Part shown: positions 26,564 through 33,896 of the stretch, piece after piece | Numbering within the stretch: position 1 is the stretch's first letter | Layout of the letters: every line of letters starts with the position of its first letter | NCBI GenBank assembly: GCA_017792445.1 | Contig: CP051232.1 | Location: 3,508,001 to 3,572,000 of the forward strand | Source of the DNA: Maritimibacter sp. | GTDB taxonomy: Bacteria; Pseudomonadota; Alphaproteobacteria; Rhodobacterales; Rhodobacteraceae | Length of the DNA stretch: 64,000 nt | Reading direction: 5' to 3' | Program-made: the position numbers and the translations under genes | Notes under the pieces: model-generated | What the model saw: only the letters and a program-made list of their open reading frames with translations | The model's database searches: none | What the model was told of the DNA's origin: nothing

Positions 26564-28041
26564 CCAAAACCGACAAGACGCCGCCCGCCCCGCAAAAGCC
26601 CACGGTCGCCTGGGCCCTGCTGCCGATCGTCGTGCTGGTGGTGATGCTGGCGGGTGCCTATGGCCTGTACGGGGACGAGGCGGCGGGCGGAGCGAACCAG
26701 ATCGCGCTGTTGTTGGCGACGGTGGTGGCGGTGCTGGTCGGGCTGCGGTTCCATCAGCCGATGGAGGCGATGCGCGACGCGGCGCTGGAAAGCGTGGGCA
26801 CGGGCTTGCCGGCGCTGTTCATCCTGCTGGCGGTCGGGGCGCTGATCGGCACATGGGCGATGAGCGGCACGCTGGTCGCGATGGTCTACTGGGGCCTGCA
26901 AATCCTGTCGCCGGATTACTTCTATTTCACCGTGGTCCTGATCTGTGCCGTCGTGGCGCTGTGCATTGGCAGTTCGTGGACGGTGGCGGGCACCATTGGC
27001 ATCGGTCTGATGGGCGTCTCGATCGAGATGGGGCTGAACCCGGCGATTACCGCGGGCGCGGTGATCTCGGGCGCGTATTTCGGCGACAAGTCCTCGCCCC
27101 TGTCGGACGCCACCAACCTTGCCACTGCGGCTGCGGGGTCGGACCTGTACAGCCACATCGTCGAGACGCTGTGGACCTCGGTCCCGGCGCTGCTGATCAG
27201 CCTTGTGCTGTTCTGGGTGCTGGGCTCGCCCGGCGAGTTCGACGCCTCGGGGCTGACAGACGGGCTGGCAGAGCGGTTCAACGTCGGGCTGCCGGCCTTC
27301 CTGCCGCTGATCCTTGTGCTGGTGCTTGCGGTGCTGAGGGTGCCGCCGTTCCTGACGATCTTCACCGGCGCGGTGGCGGGCGGGCTGATGGCGGTCATCC
27401 TGAACCCGGCCATCGTGATCGAGGCGGCAGAGGCCCCGGACCTGCCGGACGTGCTGGCGCTGATCAAGGGCGTGTGGACGGCGATGGCGAACGGCTATGT
27501 CTCGGATAGCGGCGACGCGTCGCTGGACCAGCTGCTCAGCCGTGGCGGAATGGAAAGCATGCTGGTGACGATCTGGCTGATCCTGACCGCGCTGGCCTTT
27601 GGCGGGGTGGTGGACCGGATCGGGGTGCTGGACCGGCTGCTGACGCCGATCCTGCAAGCCGCGCGCACCACGGGGCGGCTGATCCTGTCGCTGGTGGTGG
27701 CGGGGCTGGGGACGAACATTCTTGCCTCGGACCAGTACATCGCCATCGTCCTGCCCGGGAAGCTGTTCCAGTCCGCGTTCCGGCGGATGGGGCTGGCGCC
27801 GGTGGTGCTGTCGCGGGCAGTGGGGGATTCCTCGACCGTGACCAGCGCGCTGATCCCGTGGAACAGCTGCGGCGCCTACATGGCGGTGACGCTTGGGGTG
27901 GCGACCTTCGACTACCTGCCGTTCGCGTTCTTCAACCTCGCGAACCCGCTGATCACGGTGCTGTTCGGGTTCATGGGGTGGCGGATGATCTCGGCCAAGG
28001 ACGCTCCGCCGGCCCGGCCTGCCGCGACGCCCGAGCCCTGA
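26560..28041 (+). CDS. nhaC: NhaC-type Na+/H+ antiporter
   Basis: A 493-residue, about 12-TM antiporter of the NhaC family. IGSSWTVAGTIGIGLMGVSIEMG and GAVISGAYFGDKSSPLSDATNLA are the strongest signature, with the Asp-Lys pair of the ion site. LAFGGVVDRIGVLDRLL and LGTNILASDQYIAIVLPGKLF follow, and VGDSSTVTSALIPWNSCGAYMAVTLGV is the C-terminal re-entrant region. The GTG start at 26560 overlaps the stop of the DUF1622-like gene. Divergence from the ammonia-producing arc operon fits a shared pH/Na+ role. Malate/lactate exchange (MleN-like) is a possible alternative. Confidence 0.9.
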   Translation: MTKTDKTPPAPQKPTVAWALLPIVVLVVMLAGAYGLYGDEAAGGANQIALLLATVVAVLVGLRFHQPMEAMRDAALESVGTGLPALFILLAVGALIGTWAMSGTLVAMVYWGLQILSPDYFYFTVVLICAVVALCIGSSWTVAGTIGIGLMGVSIEMGLNPAITAGAVISGAYFGDKSSPLSDATNLATAAAGSDLYSHIVETLWTSVPALLISLVLFWVLGSPGEFDASGLTDGLAERFNVGLPAFLPLILVLVLAVLRVPPFLTIFTGAVAGGLMAVILNPAIVIEAAEAPDLPDVLALIKGVWTAMANGYVSDSGDASLDQLLSRGGMESMLVTIWLILTALAFGGVVDRIGVLDRLLTPILQAARTTGRLILSLVVAGLGTNILASDQYIAIVLPGKLFQSAFRRMGLAPVVLSRAVGDSSTVTSALIPWNSCGAYMAVTLGVATFDYLPFAFFNLANPLITVLFGFMGWRMISAKDAPPARPAATPEP

Positions 28042-28106
28042 GTTTCGGCGGGGTAACGGCGCCCTGTGAACCGAACGGAATTAGGTAATTCCGGGGCGCT
28101 GCCTCA

Positions 28107-28124
28107 TTCCGGCCTTGGCCGGAA
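28107..28124 (+). terminator. 18-bp inverted repeat after nhaC
   Basis: TTCCGGCC-TT-GGCCGGAA is a perfect inverted repeat 66 bp after the nhaC stop. The following bases are GGGGAGG, not T, so it would be a weak or factor-assisted terminator at best. Confidence 0.35.
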
Positions 28125-28184
28125 GGGGAGGATCGCCAAATTGTCGCCGCCCAAGCCAAGTGTCTCCGCAATGTTCGGGTACTC

Positions 28185-28204
28185 TTGGTCAAAGGTTGGT
28201 CAAA
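28185..28204 (+). promoter_or_regulatory. Direct repeats TTGGTCAAA spaced one helical turn
   Basis: TTGGTCAAA occurs at 28185-28193 and again at 28196-28204, an 11-bp period, immediately before the small zinc-ribbon gene. Such spacing suits a dimeric activator, but no regulator is known from the sequence. Confidence 0.3.
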
Positions 28205-28218
28205 AGCTGGAGCGTGCG

Positions 28219-28398
28219 ATGAACGGAGCCTGTCGGGAATGCGAGCACAAGTGCACGCACCGGGCAAGAACTTGTCCGCATTGTGGAGCACGCCGGCGCA
28301 GTTGGATCGACGGTATCGTCTCGGGCGCGAACGATGCAGTGGTCGCATTGATCCTTGTCATGGCATTACTTGCCCTTATCGGAGCTGTGATGAACTGA
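28219..28398 (+). CDS. Small zinc-ribbon membrane protein (59 aa)
   Basis: A 59-residue protein. Residues 5-25 (CRECEHKCTHRARTCPHCG) hold two CxxC pairs and a fifth Cys, a rubredoxin/zinc-ribbon-like knuckle. They are followed by one transmembrane helix (AVVALILVMALLALIGAVM) to the C-terminus. This is not an obvious shadow of another gene: the opposite strand has no known gene here and the codon use is normal. The SD is weak (GGAGCG), so the start at 28219 is a best guess. Function unknown. Confidence 0.5.
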   Translation: MNGACRECEHKCTHRARTCPHCGARRRSWIDGIVSGANDAVVALILVMALLALIGAVMN

Positions 28399-28467
28399 TC
28401 TGCATTGCGTGCGTTGTGTAATACAGGCATCAAGCTGTTTACGCCTGAAGGTGAGGAGACGGGTGCG

Positions 28468-29127
28468 ATGATGAGGACGATTACAGCGAGCGACGGCCAT
28501 ACGCTCGATTGCTGGTTTCAGTCGGCAAATGGAACCCCGCGCGGCGGGCTTGTGATCCTTCAGGAGATCTTCGGCGTCACCGAACAGCTGAAGGGTGTCG
28601 CCCGGCACTATGCGGCGCAAAGCTACGAGGTCGCGATCCCGGCGCTGTTCGACAGGCAGCGCCCCGGCGCCGTCGTCGATTTTTCGGACATCGCCACCGC
28701 CCGCGAACTGATGCAGGGCGCGGATCCGGACAAGGCGATGCTGGACATCGACGCCGCGGTCTCGGAGCTGTCGGGGCGGGGGCTGAAGGTCGGTGTCATG
28801 GGCTTTTGCTGGGGCGGCGGTCTGGCGGTGCGCGCGGCGCAGGAACTGGACGTCGCGGGCGCGGTGGTCTTCTACGGCACGCGGCTGCACAAGTATTTCG
28901 GCGCGCCGGTCAAGGCCCCGGTGCAGGGGCACTTCGGCGACACCGACGACCACACCCCGCCCGAAATCCTTGAAGCGGCGCAGGCGGAGTGGCCGGAGAT
29001 GGAGATGTTCGTCTATGCGGCGGGCCATGCCTTCGCCAATGACGAGCGTCCGCAGGTCCACGACCCCGAGGCGACCGCCGTCGCGCACGAGCGCAGCGCC
29101 GCGTTCCTTGCGCGGGTCACCGGCTAG
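28468..29127 (+). CDS. Dienelactone hydrolase family protein
   Basis: A 219-residue alpha/beta-hydrolase with the dienelactone hydrolase layout. LVILQEIFGVTEQLKG carries the conserved Glu, VGVMGFCWGGGLAV the nucleophilic Cys, GHFGDTDDHTPP the Asp, and MFVYAAGHAFAND the His. A Cys nucleophile with the Glu is characteristic of DLH, not lipases. No ring-cleavage genes are nearby, so a natural chloroaromatic substrate is not implied. The ATG at 28468 has GTGAGGAG 9 nt upstream; 28471 is an alternative. Its stop overlaps the convergent kinase stop in CTAG. Confidence 0.9.
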   Translation: MMRTITASDGHTLDCWFQSANGTPRGGLVILQEIFGVTEQLKGVARHYAAQSYEVAIPALFDRQRPGAVVDFSDIATARELMQGADPDKAMLDIDAAVSELSGRGLKVGVMGFCWGGGLAVRAAQELDVAGAVVFYGTRLHKYFGAPVKAPVQGHFGDTDDHTPPEILEAAQAEWPEMEMFVYAAGHAFANDERPQVHDPEATAVAHERSAAFLARVTG

Positions 29128-29756
29128 GCGTTGACGATCCGGTAATCCGCCGGCGCGCTACGCGTCTGTACAAGGCGGACATTCGGCAGGTCGTTGCCTT
29201 CCATCTTCACCTCGAAATTGTCGGGCGCCAGCGCCTTCCAGCGCTGGGCCAATCGCGCCTTCAGCGTGTCGTAGGGGACATCCAGAAATACCGTCGTGTC
29301 GAACCGGTCGGCCAGCGTGTTCCACGGATCGTCCTGTAACAGCAGGTAGTTGCCTTCAACCACGATGTGCCGCACCGACTGCGGAATGATCCGCGCGGCG
29401 TTGCGGGAAGTCTCGATGGCGCGGTCGAAGACCGGCACCGCGACCTCGGGCTCGTCGTTGGCGCGCAGGCGGTCCAGCATATGACCGAAGCCGCGCACGT
29501 CGAAGGTGTGGGGCGCACCTTTGCGGGGCCGCCAGCCGCGCGCGTTCAGGATCATGTCGTCGTAATGGAAGCCGTCCATTGGGAAGACGGCGGCGCTGTC
29601 CGGCTCGGCCTCGTTCAGAAGCTCGGCAAGGCGGTCCGACACGGTCGATTTGCCCGCGCCGGGCGGGCCGGCGATGGCGGTGATCGTGCGGCCCTTCGCG
29701 CTTTTCGACCGCACCACGTCGGGCAGGTCCTGGATGTCGATGATCTTGCTGTCCAT
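29124..29756 (-). CDS. Phosphoribulokinase/uridine kinase-like small-molecule kinase
   Basis: A 210-residue P-loop kinase. AIAGPPGAGKSTVSDRLAELL (Walker A at about 30-37), FPMDGFHYDDMIL (the DGFH that binds substrate), RGWRPRKGAPHTFD and VPVFDRAIETSRNAARII are conserved, and IVVEGNYLLLQDDPW is the Walker B-like part. This group includes FrcK, encoded with the fructose ABC transporter of rhizobia. It lies 50 nt downstream of the disaccharide-phosphate synthase, so phosphorylation of fructose or another released sugar is a reasonable inference. Uridine or pantothenate kinase activity cannot be excluded. Confidence 0.82.
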   Translation of the reverse strand: MDSKIIDIQDLPDVVRSKSAKGRTITAIAGPPGAGKSTVSDRLAELLNEAEPDSAAVFPMDGFHYDDMILNARGWRPRKGAPHTFDVRGFGHMLDRLRANDEPEVAVPVFDRAIETSRNAARIIPQSVRHIVVEGNYLLLQDDPWNTLADRFDTTVFLDVPYDTLKARLAQRWKALAPDNFEVKMEGNDLPNVRLVQTRSAPADYRIVNA

Positions 29757-29806
29757 CCGCGCGTTCTAGCCGGGCGAGGCCGTTGCGGCAATCGCCGGAA
29801 GGCCGG

Positions 29807-31114
29807 TCAGGCGTCGGCGTCGGCCATGGTGCCGGGCGTCAGGTACTTTCCGCGATACTGCTCGAACAGAGCCACCGTCCGCCGCGCGATGCCGGTCCAG
29901 CCAAAGGTGCGGCGGGCGAACCGCGCGCCTTCCACGTTCAGCTTGTGGCGCAACCAGTCGTGCTGCATCGGCATGTTCACCATCGCGGCGAATTCGACCG
30001 GGCGGGTGGGGTCGGCGACCAGCGCATGCTCGCCGAAGGTCACCTGCTCGAACAGGCCGCCGCGCGTGGTCAGCACCGTGGGCGTGCCGCAGGCCATCGC
30101 CTCGACCGCCGTCATCCCGAAGGGCTCATAGCGCGAGGGCAGGGCAAAGACGCCCGGCGCGCGGTAATAGTCGGCAAGGTCGTCATCCTCGACATACCCG
30201 CGCCAGTCGATCCGGTCGCCGATCTCAAGCTCGCCCGCCAGCTTCTGCCACGAGGCCAGCAGCTCCTTGTCCTTGTCCGAATTCGCCCCGGCCGCCAGAA
30301 CCAGCCGCGCGTTGGGCTGCAACTCGGCGAGGTAGGGCATCGCCTTCAGGATCAGGTCATACCCCTTGTTGGTGGCGGCGCGGCCCACGACATAGACGTC
30401 GTCCGACGACATCCCAAGCCGCTGGCGCAGTTCGGCCAACTGGTCGGGCGTCACGGCGGTGAAGCGCTGTTCGTCGATGCCGGGCGGGATCATCGTGATG
30501 TGCTCGGCGGGCAGGTCGTAGTGATCCTCGATCAGTTGCGCCTGCTGCTCGGTGGTGGCGATAACGTGGTCGCAGGCGCGGTATAGGACGAATTCTTTCT
30601 GGATGCGCTCTTTGAAGCGGTAGTTGCCTTCGCCGTCGTCCTTGCCCAGCGACTTCATGTCCTTCTGCTTCCACCAGCCAAGGCTGTGGGGCGTGTGGAC
30701 GTGGGGGATCTGCAATTCCTCGGCAATCTTCTGACCAGAGACGCCCGCGTCCCAATAGTGCGAGTTCACCACGTCGTAGCGCAGGTCCTGCGCGCGGATC
30801 GCGGCCAGCAGGTTCGACACGAAGTCGCCGTACCAGTCGTGCATGTCCTCCTTGCGGATGAAGTCGCGGCCGCCGAAGGGAATGCGCCAGACACGAAGGT
30901 TGTCGTTGATGCGATCCTCGGGGGGCTGATCCTCGAACTGGCGGGTGACCACGTCGACCTTGTAGCCCAGCCGGGCAAAGCGTTTCGCAAGCTCCATGAC
31001 GAAGACGACCTGACCGCCGGTGTCGGGCTTGCCGAGTTCCGGCGAGCCGGCGACGTAGCCGTGCAGGGAGATCATCATCAAAGAGCCCATCGAGTCGACG
31101 GTGTCGCGTGGCAT
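29807..31114 (-). CDS. Sucrose-phosphate/mannosylfructose-phosphate synthase-like glycosyltransferase (GT4)
   Basis: A 435-residue GT-B glycosyltransferase. ISLHGYVAGSPELGKPDTGG near the N-terminus, FVMELAKRFARLGYKVDVVT, VNSHYWDAGVSGQKIAEEL and HVHTPHSLGWWKQ are the sucrose-phosphate-synthase-type acceptor domain. IPPGIDEQRF and SRYEPFGMTAVEAMACGTP (E-x7-E donor site) are in the C-terminal domain. As I recall it, Agrobacterium mannosylfructose-phosphate synthase is very similar, so GDP-mannose plus fructose-6-phosphate is as likely as UDP-glucose plus fructose-6-phosphate. The ATG at 31114 has AAGGAAAAC 7 nt upstream; one at 31135 adds seven residues. A matching phosphatase gene precedes it by 20 nt. 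Confidence 0.88.
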   Translation of the reverse strand: MPRDTVDSMGSLMMISLHGYVAGSPELGKPDTGGQVVFVMELAKRFARLGYKVDVVTRQFEDQPPEDRINDNLRVWRIPFGGRDFIRKEDMHDWYGDFVSNLLAAIRAQDLRYDVVNSHYWDAGVSGQKIAEELQIPHVHTPHSLGWWKQKDMKSLGKDDGEGNYRFKERIQKEFVLYRACDHVIATTEQQAQLIEDHYDLPAEHITMIPPGIDEQRFTAVTPDQLAELRQRLGMSSDDVYVVGRAATNKGYDLILKAMPYLAELQPNARLVLAAGANSDKDKELLASWQKLAGELEIGDRIDWRGYVEDDDLADYYRAPGVFALPSRYEPFGMTAVEAMACGTPTVLTTRGGLFEQVTFGEHALVADPTRPVEFAAMVNMPMQHDWLRHKLNVEGARFARRTFGWTGIARRTVALFEQYRGKYLTPGTMADADA

Positions 31115-31134
31115 CTGTTTTCCTTGTCTGTCCA

Positions 31135-31866
31135 TCAGTCCGCTGTCTTGCCGGGAAGCGCGCCGTAATGGCGAAGCCCTTCCAGCACACCGCCCGCGTG
31201 GGGGGCTTGGGCGTGGTGAAAGGTTCCGGGAACAAGCGCGTCCAGCAATTCGGAACGCGCGTTGCGCACGGCGATCCCCATCTGGGTAACCCGGAACATC
31301 GCCAGATCGTTCCCGCTGTCGCCGGCCACAATCAGGTCATCCGGGTCAAGCCCCAGATAACGCGTGAGAAAAAGGGCGGCCTTGTCCTTACCGCCGGCGG
31401 TTGGGATGACGTCGAAATCGTCGCTGCCAGAGGCGATGACAGTGCAATCGTAGTCCGCCAGCGCATCCCGCGCGGCGCCCTGCGCGTCGGGCGGGACGGC
31501 GAAGCTGACCTTGCGCGGGGTCTGGTAGACCTCGGCGTGGGGCCGGTGGCCCAGACGTTCCAGCGTCGCGAAAATCCTGTCGTGCGGCCAGCCGTGGAAC
31601 CGCTGCTCCCAGCCCTCAAGCGGCGCGCCCTGCCATGCGATCTCGGTCCCCAGCGCGGTGATCACGCCATCGGGTTGCAGCGCGGGCGGAAAGACTGTGG
31701 CCAGCGTTTCGGCCACGCTTCCGGCGGGGCGGCTGGAATTCACCGCGAACCACAGCCGGTCGCGGTCCGCCGCCATCGCCTTGCCAAGCGCCTCCATCGC
31801 GGCGGGGTCGCCGGTCAGGGTGTCGTCGATGTCGCTGACCAGAAGCCAGGGGCGGGCAGGGGTCAT
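31135..31866 (-). CDS. HAD-IIB sugar-phosphate phosphatase (sucrose-/mannosylfructose-phosphate phosphatase-like)
   Basis: A 243-residue Cof-type HAD phosphatase. LLVSDIDDTLTGD is motif I (DxDxT), FAVNSSRPAGSVAE motif II, TAGGKDKAALFLTRYLG carries the motif III Lys, and VAGDSGNDLAMF is motif IV. It ends in GVLEGLRHYG, a pattern shared by sucrose-phosphate and mannosylfructose-phosphate phosphatases. It would dephosphorylate the product of the downstream synthase, pulling the pathway forward. The ATG at 31866 is 2 nt after the stop of the GH32-like gene, indicating coupling. Confidence 0.88.
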   Translation of the reverse strand: MTPARPWLLVSDIDDTLTGDPAAMEALGKAMAADRDRLWFAVNSSRPAGSVAETLATVFPPALQPDGVITALGTEIAWQGAPLEGWEQRFHGWPHDRIFATLERLGHRPHAEVYQTPRKVSFAVPPDAQGAARDALADYDCTVIASGSDDFDVIPTAGGKDKAALFLTRYLGLDPDDLIVAGDSGNDLAMFRVTQMGIAVRNARSELLDALVPGTFHHAQAPHAGGVLEGLRHYGALPGKTAD

Positions 31867-31868
31867 GG

Positions 31869-33443
31869 TCACGTGTCCGATGGAGGCTCCAGTTGCGGTT
31901 GCACGTCGACGAGGTGGAACTGCGGGTCCGGAGGGTTGTGGCGCGTGGCGGTATAGACCGGCTCTTCCTCGGCCAGACGGCGGTCGAGCTTCTCGATGAA
32001 GATGTCCTCGGCCCGGACCGTTGCGCTTTCTGCGTAAAAGCCCACGTGCCCGTCGCAATAGCCATCATCGACCACGCACAGCGTCACCTGACCGTTCAGC
32101 GAGAACTCGATGTAAGAGCCGTGCGTGACGACCTCGACGTCTATGTCGGTGGCTTGGAACAGCGGGACGAAGTTGCCGGCCTGAAGCGTCTCGTACCGGA
32201 AGGCGTGTTCGAACTCGGGCCGGGGATTGGCGCCCCAGCGGCGCAGCTGGGCGTAGCCCTTCCACAGGTCGAGCGCGAGGTAATAGCCGTCGCCGTCCTC
32301 GTTGACCCGCAGCACAAGCCCGCATTTGCCTTGCCCGTCCAGCGAGATCCGGGCGCGCAGGCGGAAGTCCTCGTGCTGGCCGGGCAGCAGGAACGCCTCG
32401 AAGCCCGAGGGGCAGGACATGGTGACCGCGTCCTCGCCGCAGGTCAGAGTGGCATTGGGGTTGCCGTAAAGCTGGGTCATCTCGGTGCTGCGGGTGACCT
32501 GCACCGCGCGGCCCGCCAGCGCGTCGAAGCCCGAGAAGGATTTCAGCATCAGCCGCCCGCGCCGGTCGGTGATCAGTTCCTTCGGCGGCGGCAGCATCCG
32601 GGCGATCACCTCGCGGCCATAGATGACTTCCTTGCGCTGGAAGAAGTTGAACAGCAGGTAACGGTCGCCCGCCTTGCAGACCCGCGCGGCGTAGTTGCCC
32701 TTGGGCAGCAGCACGTTGTCGGCGAAGTTCATGAACGGCCCGCCGATGTCGTCGGCGTACCAGTAATGGATCTTCACGTCCTCGCGGATCGACCCGATCA
32801 GGTAGACCCTGTCGTCCAGCTTGAACAGGTTCGGCACCTCGACATCGTCGTACAGGCCGGGGCGGTACAGAGGCGGTTCGAACTGCCACTGGTCGGCGGC
32901 GGTCTCGCGGGTGACGCTGACGCAGCCGCGCCGGATCACCGGGCCCTCGTTCACCCGCGCCGCCGCCAGCAGCAGGCGGTCGCCGGTGTCGGGGTCGTGG
33001 TAGAAGAACGGATCGCGGAACGAGACCCAGTTGCGGCCCTCGTCCGAGCTGCATTCGTACCATTGGCCCGAGACTTCGAGCGGGTAGGCGGGGTCCTCGT
33101 TCCGGGTCCACGTGTAAAGATCGTCCGACACCGCCAGCCCGACGCGTTGCACCCGGCCGTATTCGTGGCGGCTGAGGCCGGTGTAGAACATGCGCCAGCG
33201 GCCCGGCACGTCCGGGTCCGCCGAGACATGCATCGTCCACAGCATGTCGTCGTCCCACGCGCCGGGATCGTCCACGAACAGCGCGTTCTGGACCCGGCGC
33301 CACGTCATCCCGTCGCGGCTGACCGCGTGGGCGATGAAATCGTGGTTCGGCAGGACGAGGTGGAACAGGTGATATTCGCCGTCATGATAGACGACATCGA
33401 CGTCCCCGATGTCGGAGCGCAGGAAACCGTGAGAAGCGTACAT
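31869..33443 (-). CDS. GH32/GH68-clan-like glycoside hydrolase
   Basis: A 524-residue protein with a five-bladed beta-propeller (about 1-330) and a beta-sandwich (about 330-490), the layout of GH32 fructosidases. GDVDVVYHDGEYHLFHLV corresponds to the nucleophile blade, SFRDPFFYHD holds the RDP motif of the transition-state stabiliser, and VEVPNLFKLDDRVYLIGS corresponds to the acid/base Glu of the usual ECP motif, here EVP. It lacks a signal peptide, so it acts in the cytoplasm. As the first gene of the synthase/phosphatase operon it may cleave the beta-fructosidic bond of the product, or act as a transglycosidase. The specificity is not certain. Confidence 0.78.
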   Translation of the reverse strand: MYASHGFLRSDIGDVDVVYHDGEYHLFHLVLPNHDFIAHAVSRDGMTWRRVQNALFVDDPGAWDDDMLWTMHVSADPDVPGRWRMFYTGLSRHEYGRVQRVGLAVSDDLYTWTRNEDPAYPLEVSGQWYECSSDEGRNWVSFRDPFFYHDPDTGDRLLLAAARVNEGPVIRRGCVSVTRETAADQWQFEPPLYRPGLYDDVEVPNLFKLDDRVYLIGSIREDVKIHYWYADDIGGPFMNFADNVLLPKGNYAARVCKAGDRYLLFNFFQRKEVIYGREVIARMLPPPKELITDRRGRLMLKSFSGFDALAGRAVQVTRSTEMTQLYGNPNATLTCGEDAVTMSCPSGFEAFLLPGQHEDFRLRARISLDGQGKCGLVLRVNEDGDGYYLALDLWKGYAQLRRWGANPRPEFEHAFRYETLQAGNFVPLFQATDIDVEVVTHGSYIEFSLNGQVTLCVVDDGYCDGHVGFYAESATVRAEDIFIEKLDRRLAEEEPVYTATRHNPPDPQFHLVDVQPQLEPPSDT

Positions 33444-33896
33444 GGGCGAAGCATGTAGTGCGGACGGCCTCGTTGCAAATCCCGACTGCCGTTAAGGAAG
33501 ATCGCGCGCCGGGCCGCGCGCATGCGGGCGGTCGGTCGGCGCGGATCGGGACGCGGCATGCGATGTGCGCATAACGAACCGCCTGCAAAATAAACAGGGC
33601 GATGCTTCCCGCTCAAATTATGGGCATACGGGGCGGCTGCGTGGGCCGGTTTGACCCCATTTCAACCCGAGACGCTGCGTCGCGCTGCACCCTCACCGTA
33701 TCAACTCGCTCGGGAGTTCCGAATCCATTCGGACCTCTCGAAAGTGCCGGCGCCGCGTTCATGGCTGTCCGCGATGCCCGGCACGGGTGCAACAAGATAG
33801 GCGGGGGGACAGCCGGCAGCACACAGCGTTACGGGAGAGGTTCCGCTCCGGTCTGCCAGCATCGATCTTCACGCCAAATTCCGAAGGGATGGATTA
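33444..33896. other. 453-bp divergent intergenic region (GH32-like operon / urtA)
   Basis: It contains the promoters of both units. Visible structure: an inverted repeat TCCGAAT-CC-ATTCGGA at 33718-33733, and CGGCACGGGTGCAACAAG at about 33780, which looks like a sigma-54 site but has the wrong GG/GC spacing. TGCACC (about 33687) and GGTGCA (about 33786) are lone NtrC-like half-sites far apart. No gene is seen; frames here lack start signals and family resemblance. Confidence 0.55.
33718..33733. promoter_or_regulatory. Inverted repeat upstream of urtA
   Basis: TCCGAAT-CC-ATTCGGA is a perfect 7-bp inverted repeat with a 2-bp centre, 164 bp before the urtA ATG. It could be an operator for nitrogen-related control of the urea transporter or an mRNA hairpin; the regulator is unknown. 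Confidence 0.3.

Noticed and set aside
33770-33800. Sigma-54 promoter and NtrC sites for urtA
   Set aside because: GGCAC-GGG-TGCA resembles the motif, but the GG and GC elements are not separated by the required 10 bp. The NtrC-like half-sites are about 100 bp apart.
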